Source: Ruminococcus sp. UBA4275 | GTDB taxonomy: Bacteria; Bacillota; Clostridia; Oscillospirales; Ruminococcaceae | Length of the DNA stretch: 8,378 nucleotides | Direction of reading: 5' to 3' | NCBI GenBank assembly: GCA_002395085.1 | Contig: DGVV01000166.1 | Coordinates: 1-8,378 of the forward strand | In this document: positions 1 to 6,382 of the stretch, piece after piece | How the letters are laid out: each line of letters begins with the position of its first letter | How positions within the stretch are numbered: the stretch's first letter is position 1 | Notes under the pieces: generated by a model | What the model was told of the DNA's origin: nothing | Seen by the model: only the letters and a program-made list of their open reading frames with translations | Database searches by the model: none | Position numbers and translations under genes: made by a program

Positions 1-23
1 TGCAAACTCACAGCGGAGCGGCG

Positions 24-60
24 AGCGCCCCATTATAATCATCGCGCAGCGATACCTTTA
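24..60 (-). repeat. Left copy of flanking hairpin repeat (partial)
   Basis: On the minus strand this stretch reads a 14-base core ATCGCTGCGCGATG (53 down to 40), followed by an AT-rich spacer and AATGGGGCGC. The same core followed by AATGGGCGC occurs on the plus strand at 8240-8270, so two related copies flank the operon in opposite orientation. The core is itself a small stem-loop (ATCGC, 3-nt loop, GCGAT). Bases 1-23 continue in G/C-rich sequence with no match I can align to the right copy. No gene is seen in 1-116. It is probably a dispersed intergenic repeat; the family is not recognised and the outer boundary is not fixed. Confidence 0.6.
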
Positions 61-72
61 TCGACAAGCTGA

Positions 73-102
73 GGGGACACATCCGTTTGTGGATGTGTCC
101 CC
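73..102 (-). terminator. Perfect 12-bp hairpin at the 3' end of the operon
   Basis: GGGGACACATCC (73-84) and GGATGTGTCCCC (91-102) are perfect reverse complements around a 6-nt loop. The hairpin begins 14 nt after the accA stop, which suits the 3' end of the operon mRNA. The flanks are asymmetric. On the plus strand the stem is followed by GTTTTGTG, a short T-run, while on the minus strand what follows is TCAGCTTG, with no U-tract. It may therefore act as an RNA 3'-end stabiliser for the operon, a factor-dependent end, or an intrinsic terminator for a converging plus-strand transcript. Confidence 0.7.
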
Positions 103-116
103 GTTTTGTGTATGGA

Positions 117-908
117 TTAAGCGCCGATCTTGCGGAACTTCTGATAGCGGTGATTCAGCAGTTCCTCTGCACTCATGGTGCGGTATTTGTTCAGTTCGTC
201 GATGAGAACGCGCTTGAGGGAGGAGCAGATTTCGCGGTCAGACTTGCCTTCCTCGTCAATGATCTTTTCCACGACCTCAAATTTGAGCAGATCATAGGAA
301 GTGAGCCGCAGATGTGCAGCTGCTTCCGGTGCTTTGGATGCATCCTTCCAGAGAATGCTCGCGCAGCCTTCCGGCGAAATGACCGAATACACGGCGTTTT
401 CAAACATTACGGCGGTATCGCAGACGCCGAGTGCCAATGCACCGCCGCTGCCGCCTTCGCCGCAGATTACGGAAATGATCGGTGTTTTGAGACCCATCAT
501 CTCATAGAGATTCTCCGCGATTGCCTCACCCTGACCGCGCTTTTCGGCATCAATGCCGCAGTAAGCGCCGGAACTGCCGATGAAGCAGATGATCGGGCGG
601 TGGAATTTCTCTGCCTCTTTCATCAGGCGGAGGGCCTTGCGGTAGCCTTCCGGTTCGGGGCAGCCGAAATTGCGCTTCATACGGTCCTCAATGGTATCAC
701 CGCGTTCCATCGCAATGACGGTCACGGGCATCTGGTCGAGGTATCCGATGCCTGCAACGATTGCCGCATCATCACCGAAGCGGCGGTCTCCGTGCAGTTC
801 GACGAAATCGTCGATCATGTGTTCGATATAATAAGAACCCATCGGGCGCTTGCCGCTGCGGGCAGCCTGCACGCGCTCGTAAGCGGTCTTGGTATCTGTC
901 TGAGCCAT
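117..908 (-). CDS. accA: Acetyl-CoA carboxylase carboxyltransferase subunit alpha
   Basis: With AccD it forms the carboxyltransferase that moves CO2 from carboxybiotin to acetyl-CoA, giving malonyl-CoA for FabD; it is cytosolic. The protein is 263 aa, the length of Firmicutes AccA (about 255), and lacks the longer termini of the 319-aa E. coli protein. Visible family signatures are ELHGDRRFGDD (37-47), GxEAExRGQxEAI-like GIDAEKRGQGEAI (118-130), the glycine-rich GEGGSGGALALG (150-161) of the crotonase-fold active site, and YSVISPEGCASILWKD (174-189). The usual DTPGAYPG stretch reads GSSGAYCG (111-118) here, a mild variation. The ATG at 908 follows GGAGGAGG by a short spacer and lies 16 nt after the accD stop. 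It is the last gene of the operon, with no sign of damage. Confidence 0.96.
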   Translation of the reverse strand: MAQTDTKTAYERVQAARSGKRPMGSYYIEHMIDDFVELHGDRRFGDDAAIVAGIGYLDQMPVTVIAMERGDTIEDRMKRNFGCPEPEGYRKALRLMKEAEKFHRPIICFIGSSGAYCGIDAEKRGQGEAIAENLYEMMGLKTPIISVICGEGGSGGALALGVCDTAVMFENAVYSVISPEGCASILWKDASKAPEAAAHLRLTSYDLLKFEVVEKIIDEEGKSDREICSSLKRVLIDELNKYRTMSAEELLNHRYQKFRKIGA

Positions 909-924
909 TTTTATCCTCCTCCGC

Positions 925-1749
925 TTACTGTTCGCTCGCCTTGTGAATTGCGAGCAGCTTTGCGAGTGTATAGGTCATGCGCGGGCGCTCCTCGATCATG
1001 TCGATGAAGCCGTGTTCAAGCTGGAATTCCGAGCGCTGGAAGCCGGCAGGGAGCTTTTCGCCGGTGGTCTGTTCGATGACGCGCTGACCGGCGAAGCCGA
1101 TGAGTGCTTTCGGCTCAGCAATGATGATGTCACCCTGCATGGCGAAGCTGGCGGTGATGCCGCCGGTGGTGGGGTCTGTGAGGACGGCGATATAGAGAAG
1201 CCCTGCCTCACTGTGGCGCTTGACTGCGCCGGAGACCTTTGCCATCTGCATGAGGGAGAAGATGCCCTCCTGCATTCTCGCGCCGCCGGATGTGATAAAT
1301 CCGATGACAGGGATTTTGAGGGATGTTGCCTTCTCAAAGAGTCTGGTGATTTTCTCACCGACGACCGTACCCATACTGCCCATCATGAATGCCGAATCCA
1401 TGATGAACAGACCGCAGTCATGGCCGTCGATTTTCGCCGTACCGCAGACAACGCCTTCGTTGAGTCCGCTGACCTTTTCTGCCTTGTCGAGTTTCTGAGC
1501 ATAATCAGGGAAGCCGATGGGGTCTTTGGATTTGAGCTTTTTGTCGATTTCCTGAAAGCTGCCTGCATCAATGGTAGCAGCGAGGCGTTCGGATGCGCGC
1601 ATCCGGAAATAAGCGCCGCACTGCGGGCAGATGCACAGGCTTGCAATATAATCGGCATAGCTGATTTCTGCATTGCACTTTTTGCAGACGCGCGGCGGCT
1701 GCTCGACATTTGAGTGCATCAGAGAGCTGATCACATCTTTAATTCCCAT
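925..1749 (-). CDS. accD: Acetyl-CoA carboxylase carboxyltransferase subunit beta
   Basis: Partner of AccA in the carboxyltransferase half of acetyl-CoA carboxylase. The 274-aa protein has the N-terminal zinc ribbon with Cys22, Cys25, Cys41 and Cys44 (C-x2-C-x15-C-x2-C), then the carboxyltransferase domain with SGGARMQEG (154-162), TTGGITASF (194-202) and GFAGQRVIEQT (218-228). The frame is open further upstream to an ATG at 1818, but those 23 residues are unlike AccD. The ATG at 1749 has GGAGG (1758-1762) 8 nt before it, so I chose it. This start lies inside fabZ and the genes overlap by 11 nt, which suggests translational coupling. The biotin carboxylase and biotin carrier genes that normally accompany it are not in the window. 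Confidence 0.96.
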   Translation of the reverse strand: MGIKDVISSLMHSNVEQPPRVCKKCNAEISYADYIASLCICPQCGAYFRMRASERLAATIDAGSFQEIDKKLKSKDPIGFPDYAQKLDKAEKVSGLNEGVVCGTAKIDGHDCGLFIMDSAFMMGSMGTVVGEKITRLFEKATSLKIPVIGFITSGGARMQEGIFSLMQMAKVSGAVKRHSEAGLLYIAVLTDPTTGGITASFAMQGDIIIAEPKALIGFAGQRVIEQTTGEKLPAGFQRSEFQLEHGFIDMIEERPRMTYTLAKLLAIHKASEQ

Positions 1750-2176
1750 CGCTGCTGCCTCCGCGGGGCTGAACGGCGAACGAAAATTCCGCCGAAACAA
1801 CGCGCTTGCCGTCCACAAAACCCTCGCCCTTAGCGTAATAGAACGGCGCTCTGATCTTCACGATCTCGCACTTTGTTTCAAATGTATCGCCGGGCTTGAC
1901 CGGCTTGCGGAATTTGACCTTATCGAGTCCGGTAAAGAGGGTCAGCGGCGGCTCACCCTCTGATTTTCCGAGGCACACGCAGACTGACTGCGCCATGATC
2001 TCACAGAGAATCACGCCCGGAACGACGGGATTTCCCGGAAAATGGCCATCGAGGAAGAATTCCTCACCTGTGATCTTTTTTTTGCCGTGCGCCACACCGT
2101 CAATCAGCTCTGCTTCATCGAGCAGCAGCATGGTATCGCGGTGCGGCAGAAGCTCCATCAGCTCTGTCCGGTTCAT
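1739..2176 (-). CDS. fabZ: 3-hydroxyacyl-ACP dehydratase FabZ
   Basis: Removes water from 3-hydroxyacyl-ACP to give trans-2-enoyl-ACP, the third step of each elongation cycle. It is a 145-aa hot-dog fold protein with LLPHRDTMLLLD near the N-terminus (9-20) and the active-site stretch HFPGNPVVPGVILCE, giving the catalytic pair His45 and Glu59. Length and motif fit FabZ. FabA is longer, and the FabN isomerase-dehydratase cannot be excluded by eye because it differs from FabZ only subtly. The start at 2176 has only a modest AAGGTG ribosome binding site, and the gene begins 21 nt after the fabF stop. In streptococcal clusters accB lies at this junction; here there is no room for it. Confidence 0.94.
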   Translation of the reverse strand: MNRTELMELLPHRDTMLLLDEAELIDGVAHGKKKITGEEFFLDGHFPGNPVVPGVILCEIMAQSVCVCLGKSEGEPPLTLFTGLDKVKFRKPVKPGDTFETKCEIVKIRAPFYYAKGEGFVDGKRVVSAEFSFAVQPRGGSSDGN

Positions 2177-2197
2177 AGTAACACCTTAGCTTTCTGT

Positions 2198-3436
2198 TCA
2201 GATTTTTGCGAATGCCACGCAGGCATTGTGGCCGCCGAAACCGAGCGAAGTCGAGAAAGCGAGCTTCAGTTCTGTTTCAAGCGCATGGTTCGGGGTGATG
2301 TTAAGATCGCACTCCGGATCGGCCTCTTTGTAGTTGATTGTCGGGGGGACGATTCCGTTTTCGAGTGCTTTAATTGCAGCGATTGCCTCGATTGCGCCGG
2401 CTGCTCCGAGCAGGTGTCCGGTCATCGACTTTGTAGAACTGACATGGATCTGCATTGCAGTATCCGTACCGAACGCCTTTTTGATGGCAAGCGTTTCGGT
2501 TTTGTCATTGAGGTGGGTGCTGGTGCCGTGGGCGTTGAGATAGATCTCGCCGGGGGCACAGAGTGAACCGACTTCCGAGATGCAGTCTGCGATAGCCTTG
2601 GAGGAAGCAGTTGCCTCGCTGTCGGGGGCGGTGATGTGGAAGGCGTCGCAGGTTGAGCCGTAGCCGACGATTTCCGCATAGATCTTTGCACCGCGTGCAA
2701 CGGCATGGTCATACTCCTCCAGAACGAGTGCGCCTGCGCCTTCGCCCATGACAAAGCCGCTTCTGCGCTTGTCGAAGGGGATGGAGGCGGCGTCAGGATC
2801 TTCGGATTCAGTCAGTGCCATGCAGTTGATAAAGCCTGCGAACGCAAGCTCATGGATAGCAGCATCGACACCGCCAGCCAGAATGGCATCCGCATAGCCG
2901 TGGCGGATGGCACGCATTGCCTCACCGATTGCATTTGTACCGGTGGCACAGGCTGTGGTGATGTCGAGGCACGGACCCATTGCCTTGATCTGGATGGCAA
3001 TATTGCCCGCAGCCATATTGGGGATCATTTTTGTGATATAATGCGGCGACACTCTGGACGGGCCACGGCTGAGCATGGTATTATGCTCATTGACATGGGT
3101 TTCAAATCCGCCGACGCCTGAACCGAAATACACGCCAAAGCGCTCCGGCTCGATTTTGCCGCTGATGCCGGCATCTTCCGTTGCCTGCACAGCAGCCGCG
3201 AGTGCATACTGTTCAAAGCGGTCAGTCTGCCGGATCTGTCTGCGGTCCATATACTGTGCCGGATCAAAATCCTTCACTTCCGCAGCGAGTTTTGCCTTGA
3301 GATTTGAGGCATCGAAGCGGGTGACCGGTGCGATGCCGTTCCTGCCGGATTTCAGTCCGTCCCAGTAGCTCGCAACGTCATTGCCGAGCGGTGTAATTGC
3401 GCCCAGACCCGTCACAACAACTCTTCTGTTTACCAT
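2198..3436 (-). CDS. fabF: 3-oxoacyl-ACP synthase II (KAS II)
   Basis: Condenses malonyl-ACP with a growing acyl-ACP, releasing CO2, to lengthen the chain by two carbons. The 412-aa protein has the full thiolase fold: VVVTGLGAITPLG at the start, the nucleophile Cys163 in TACATGTNAIGEA, His303 in NAHGTSTHLND, the conserved Lys336 in SSTKSMTGH, and His341 in GHLLGAAGAIEA, so the Cys-His-His triad is complete. It ends with the glycine-rich SLGFGGHNACVAF. The ATG at 3436 lies 6 nt after GGAGG. Length and motifs fit FabF; FabB is not expected in this lineage, and clostridial FabF is known to cover that role. It is preceded by a 71-nt gap, the longest between genes in the operon, which holds a stem-loop. 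Confidence 0.97.
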   Translation of the reverse strand: MVNRRVVVTGLGAITPLGNDVASYWDGLKSGRNGIAPVTRFDASNLKAKLAAEVKDFDPAQYMDRRQIRQTDRFEQYALAAAVQATEDAGISGKIEPERFGVYFGSGVGGFETHVNEHNTMLSRGPSRVSPHYITKMIPNMAAGNIAIQIKAMGPCLDITTACATGTNAIGEAMRAIRHGYADAILAGGVDAAIHELAFAGFINCMALTESEDPDAASIPFDKRRSGFVMGEGAGALVLEEYDHAVARGAKIYAEIVGYGSTCDAFHITAPDSEATASSKAIADCISEVGSLCAPGEIYLNAHGTSTHLNDKTETLAIKKAFGTDTAMQIHVSSTKSMTGHLLGAAGAIEAIAAIKALENGIVPPTINYKEADPECDLNITPNHALETELKLAFSTSLGFGGHNACVAFAKI

Positions 3437-3467
3437 AATTATCCTCCGATTTTGATGTGTAAGAACG

Positions 3468-3499
3468 CACGGGACGATTTCCGGAGCATACGCCCCGTG
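3468..3499 (-). other. Intergenic stem-loop between fabG and fabF
   Basis: In the mRNA sense, CACGGGGCG (3499 down to 3491) can pair with CGTCCCGTG (3476 down to 3468), forming nine pairs with one G-U around a 14-nt loop that contains TCCGGA. No U-tract follows, so it is not an intrinsic terminator. It sits in the 71-nt fabG-fabF gap, upstream of the fabF ribosome binding site. It could be a stability or RNase processing element; this is inference from pairing alone. Confidence 0.4.
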
Positions 3500-3507
3500 T
3501 TTGCAAA

Positions 3508-4242
3508 TCAGCTAATCGCCAGACCGCCGTCGATGCGGATGACTGTGCCGGTGAGATAATCCGATTCCGGCGAGACAAGGAATGCGATGAGATTCGCGAC
3601 GTCTTCGGGCTTACCGGCTCTGCCGAGCGGAATGGAGCTGACATACTGATCTTCCAGACCCTTGGTCATATCGGTCGCGATGAAACCCGGTGCGACGGCA
3701 TTGCAGGTGACCTGCTTGGGTGCAAGCTCTCTTGCCGTTACCTTTGTCAGCGCGATGATGCCGGATTTGGAGGCTGCATAGTTTGCCTGACCTGCCGTAC
3801 CCAGCAGAGCCGAGACCGATGCAAGGTTGACAATCTTGCCGTACTTCTGCTTGAAGAACGGGCGGTAGCAAGCCTGTGTCATATTGAACGTACCCTTGAG
3901 GTTCGTATTGATGACGGCATCGAAATCCTCCTCTTTCATGGAGAGGAACAGGGCATCGCGGGTGATGCCGGCGTTATTGACGAGAATGGTGACGCAGCCG
4001 AAATCTGCAACAACCTGCTTGACGAGTGCCTTGCAGGCAGCATTATCCGCAACATTGCAGGCATAAGCCTTTGCGCGGACGCCCATACCGGTCAGTTCCG
4101 CCTCCAGCTCCTTCGCCTGATCGGTGACATTGAGGTCCACGATGGCGATATCTGCGCCGAGGGATGCGAGTTTTCTGCACACAGCCGCGCCGATTCCGCG
4201 TGCGCCGCCTGTGACGATCGCAGTCTTATTTTCCAGACTCAT
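3508..4242 (-). CDS. fabG: 3-oxoacyl-ACP reductase FabG
   Basis: Reduces 3-oxoacyl-ACP to 3-hydroxyacyl-ACP. It is a 244-aa classical short-chain dehydrogenase with the cofactor loop TGGARGIG (11-18), NNAG (89-92) and the catalytic tetrad Asn114, Ser142, Tyr155 and Lys159, ending in IRIDGG-x-xIS as is usual for FabG. The end of the second beta strand reads IVDLN, placing an Asp (Asp36) where it would hydrogen-bond the adenosine ribose of NAD(H). Many FabG proteins instead use NADPH and have a small or basic residue there, so an NADH preference is plausible here. The ATG at 4242 overlaps the fabD stop as ATGA and is preceded by GAAGGAG, so its translation is probably coupled to fabD. Confidence 0.96.
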   Translation of the reverse strand: MSLENKTAIVTGGARGIGAAVCRKLASLGADIAIVDLNVTDQAKELEAELTGMGVRAKAYACNVADNAACKALVKQVVADFGCVTILVNNAGITRDALFLSMKEEDFDAVINTNLKGTFNMTQACYRPFFKQKYGKIVNLASVSALLGTAGQANYAASKSGIIALTKVTARELAPKQVTCNAVAPGFIATDMTKGLEDQYVSSIPLGRAGKPEDVANLIAFLVSPESDYLTGTVIRIDGGLAIS

Positions 4243-5156
4243 TTCTTGATCTCCTTCAGTGTTTCCGCAAGGGATTCTGCATCCTGCACATTATAGGTAT
4301 TCACATCATCGCTGATTCTTCTGACCAGTCCGCTGAGGGTTTTGCCCGCGCCGACCTCAATGAAATCGGTGAAGCCGTCCGCGATCATATTCTCAATGGT
4401 GGTCTGCCAGCGCACAGGATTGCAGATCTGTTTGGTCATGGTATCTGCTGTATTTGCCGGATCATAGGGCTGTGCGGTCAGATTGGCATAGACCGGCACA
4501 CGGGGTGCTGCGAAACTGTAAGCGGCAAGGAATTTGCCGAAGGATGCCGAAGCAACATTCATGAAGGGTGAATGGAATGCCGCACTGACGGCGAGCGGAA
4601 CGACTCTGCCCTTCAGCTCCTTGATCTTTGCCTGAAATGCCGGCATACTGCTTGCGAGACCGGAAACAACGGTCTGACCGGGGCAGTTGTAATTGACGGC
4701 ATAGAGCTGATCAAACTCTGCGGCTGTCTGCGCGATGGTTTCCGCATCAAGCTTGAGGACAGCGCACATGGCGGTTTCAGCGGATTCAGAAGCCTGCTGC
4801 ATGAGTCTGCCGCGCTCACAGACGATCCGGAAACCGTCCGAGCCGGAGTAGACATTTGCAAAGGCGAGCGCCGCGATTTCACCGAGGGAGAAACCGGCAG
4901 CCGCATCTGCATGAACGCCTGCTTCTTCGAGGGCGAGTGCAGCAGCGAGATCGACGAGATAGAGGCAGGGCTGCGTATTGGCAGTCTGCTTGAGTTCCTC
5001 GTCCGTGCCGGCAAAGGACTGCGGAATCGTGCCGGGGCGGATCTGCTCCGCAATATCATAGAGTGCCTTTGCAGCGGAGCTTGTCTCATAGAGAGACTGA
5101 CCCATTCCGCTGTACTGCGCACCCTGACCGGCAAATAAGAATGCGATTTTTCCCAT
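4239..5156 (-). CDS. fabD: Malonyl-CoA:ACP transacylase
   Basis: Transfers malonate from CoA to the acyl carrier protein, supplying the extender for FabH and FabF. The 305-aa protein has the family opening FLFAGQGAQ (oxyanion Gln11), the nucleophile Ser90 in GFSLGEIAAL, Arg117 in ERGRLMQ, which binds the malonyl carboxylate, and His195 in AAFHSPFM. The usual GHSLG reads GFSLG here; the catalytic residues are intact. An upstream ATG at 5273 in the same frame adds 39 basic residues not expected in FabD, whereas the ATG at 5156 has GGAGGAGA (5166-5173) 9 nt before it and starts right at the motif. It lies only 2 nt after the fabK stop and overlaps fabG by 4 nt. Confidence 0.96.
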   Translation of the reverse strand: MGKIAFLFAGQGAQYSGMGQSLYETSSAAKALYDIAEQIRPGTIPQSFAGTDEELKQTANTQPCLYLVDLAAALALEEAGVHADAAAGFSLGEIAALAFANVYSGSDGFRIVCERGRLMQQASESAETAMCAVLKLDAETIAQTAAEFDQLYAVNYNCPGQTVVSGLASSMPAFQAKIKELKGRVVPLAVSAAFHSPFMNVASASFGKFLAAYSFAAPRVPVYANLTAQPYDPANTADTMTKQICNPVRWQTTIENMIADGFTDFIEVGAGKTLSGLVRRISDDVNTYNVQDAESLAETLKEIKK

Positions 5157-5158
5157 AA

Positions 5159-6097
5159 TTACTGTTCTCCTCCGCACAGGAGCTTTTCCGCCTGTGCCAT
5201 GATCTCTGTGATAATCTCTGCGGCAGGCTGCTCCTGACTGACCAGACCGGAGATCTGACCTGCGAGGAAGCATCCGCGCTTATCGTCGCCGTCCACGACT
5301 GCTGCACGCAGTGTGCCGACTGCCATCTGTTCAAGATCCTCATCGGAGATGGATGTATATTCTGCCTTCGCATAGGCACGGGAGAACGGCGATTTGATGC
5401 TGCGGACAGGGTGTCCGAGCCGTCTGCCCGTGACAATCGTAGACGTATCATTCGCTTTCAGAACACGCGCCTTATAGGCTGCGTGAATGCTGCACTCCTC
5501 TGCTGCGAGGAAGCGCGTACCGATCTGCACGCCGCACGCACCGAGCATCACGGATGCCGCGAAGCCTCTGCCGTCGGCAATGCCGCCTGCCGCGATAACC
5601 GGAATGCTGACCGTATCGCAGACCTGCGGAACGAGCGCCATCGTGGTCAGTTCACCGACATGACCGCCGGATTCCGTACCCTCTGCGATGACCGCATCTG
5701 CACCCGCACGCACCATGAGCTTTGCGAGTGTACAGGACGCAACCACGGGGATGACCTTCACACCTGCTTCGCGCCACATGGGGATATAAGCTGCGGGATT
5801 GCCCGCACCTGTTGTCACGGCAGAGACCTTCTTCTCTGCAATGACCTTTGCCAGCGCGTCGAGATTGTCGCCGCGCAGCATAAGGTTGACACCAAAGGGC
5901 TTGTCTGTGAGTGCCCTTGCCTCGTCTATTTCTGCCGCGAGCCGTTCCGGATCTCCGTGAGCGGCGGAGATGATGCCAAGTCCGCCGCCCTCAGAGACAG
6001 CCGCTGCAAGGCGGGCATCGGAGATATGCGCCATGCCGCCCTGTAAGATCGGATACCGGATGCCGAGCAGCGCGCAGAGTTTTTCTGTACGCTGCAT
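5159..6097 (-). CDS. fabK: Enoyl-ACP reductase II (FMN-dependent FabK)
   Basis: Reduces trans-2-enoyl-ACP to acyl-ACP, the last step of the cycle, with FMN and, in characterised FabK, NADH. The 312-aa protein belongs to the nitronate monooxygenase-like TIM-barrel family: YPILQGGMAHISD (15-27), GGLGIIS (38-44), KPFGVNLML (66-74), TTGAGNP (95-101), the AEGTESGGHVG loop with the likely catalytic His146, IPVIAAGGIADGRG and GVQIGTRF for FMN phosphate binding. It resembles pneumococcal FabK (324 aa) along its length. Its cysteines are scattered, with no cluster like the Fe-S site of Helicobacter FabX. The ATG at 6097 is 4 nt after the acpP stop and has only a weak CAGGG site inside acpP, so coupling to acpP is likely. 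The in-frame ATG at 6196 lies inside acpP and was rejected. Confidence 0.95.
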   Translation of the reverse strand: MQRTEKLCALLGIRYPILQGGMAHISDARLAAAVSEGGGLGIISAAHGDPERLAAEIDEARALTDKPFGVNLMLRGDNLDALAKVIAEKKVSAVTTGAGNPAAYIPMWREAGVKVIPVVASCTLAKLMVRAGADAVIAEGTESGGHVGELTTMALVPQVCDTVSIPVIAAGGIADGRGFAASVMLGACGVQIGTRFLAAEECSIHAAYKARVLKANDTSTIVTGRRLGHPVRSIKSPFSRAYAKAEYTSISDEDLEQMAVGTLRAAVVDGDDKRGCFLAGQISGLVSQEQPAAEIITEIMAQAEKLLCGGEQ

Positions 6098-6101
6098 AGG
6101 A

Positions 6102-6326
6102 TCAGCCCTGAATGCCGGTGATGTAATCGACCAGCTCCTTGACGGACTTGCCGGCCTTTGTGACGTCCAGCTCCACGCCGTCCATCGCGTCCTCAAGCTC
6201 CATCACGACTTCCTGTGCAGAGAGAGAATCAAGGTCGAGATCCTCAAAGGTGGTCTCATCGGTAATCTCAGACGGATCAATCTCCAGATAGTTTGCGAGA
6301 ATCTCGATCACTTTTTCCTTAGTCAT
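6102..6326 (-). CDS. acpP: Acyl carrier protein
   Basis: Carries the growing acyl chain on a 4'-phosphopantetheine arm and is the shared substrate of all the Fab enzymes here. The 74-aa acidic protein starts MTKEKVIEILANYL and has the attachment site at Ser34 in DLDLDSLSAQEVV, followed by the acidic recognition helix (VVMELEDAMDG). Family members usually read DLGxDSL; the Gly is Asp here, which does not affect the serine. The ATG at 6326 has an excellent AGGAGGAA site (6333-6340) 6 nt before it. The longer frame from 6389 would overlap the end of fabH and is not supported. A 56-nt gap separates it from fabH; I see no promoter in that gap, but the strong ribosome binding site fits the need for much ACP. 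Confidence 0.96.
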   Translation of the reverse strand: MTKEKVIEILANYLEIDPSEITDETTFEDLDLDSLSAQEVVMELEDAMDGVELDVTKAGKSVKELVDYITGIQG

Positions 6327-6382
6327 GGTAAGTTCCTCCTGAATAAAAATTGGTTGATATTCTGATACCGCGGAAATGGCGG

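Noticed and set aside
32..67. TATAAT at 32-39 (readable on both strands) as a promoter
   Set aside because: The nearest -35-like TTGTCG on the minus strand is 24 nt away, and nothing suitable lies on the plus strand. It is probably just part of the repeat.
87..1007. Long plus-strand open frame (306 codons) opposite accA, and a similar one at 943-1713 opposite accD
   Set aside because: Both are antisense to strongly supported genes, are rich in Cys, His and Asp in the way complement frames are, show no family motif and have no ribosome binding site.
1750..1818. Upstream start for accD, and likewise for acpP (6389), fabK (6196), fabD (5273) and the regulator (8042)
   Set aside because: In each case the extension overlaps the previous gene or the promoter and is unlike the family N-terminus, while a family-matching ATG further down has a ribosome binding site or tight coupling to the upstream stop.
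5159..6097. fabK product as a FabX-type desaturating dehydrogenase/isomerase
   Set aside because: Cysteines are scattered with no Fe-S cluster spacing, and the motifs and operon position match FabK.
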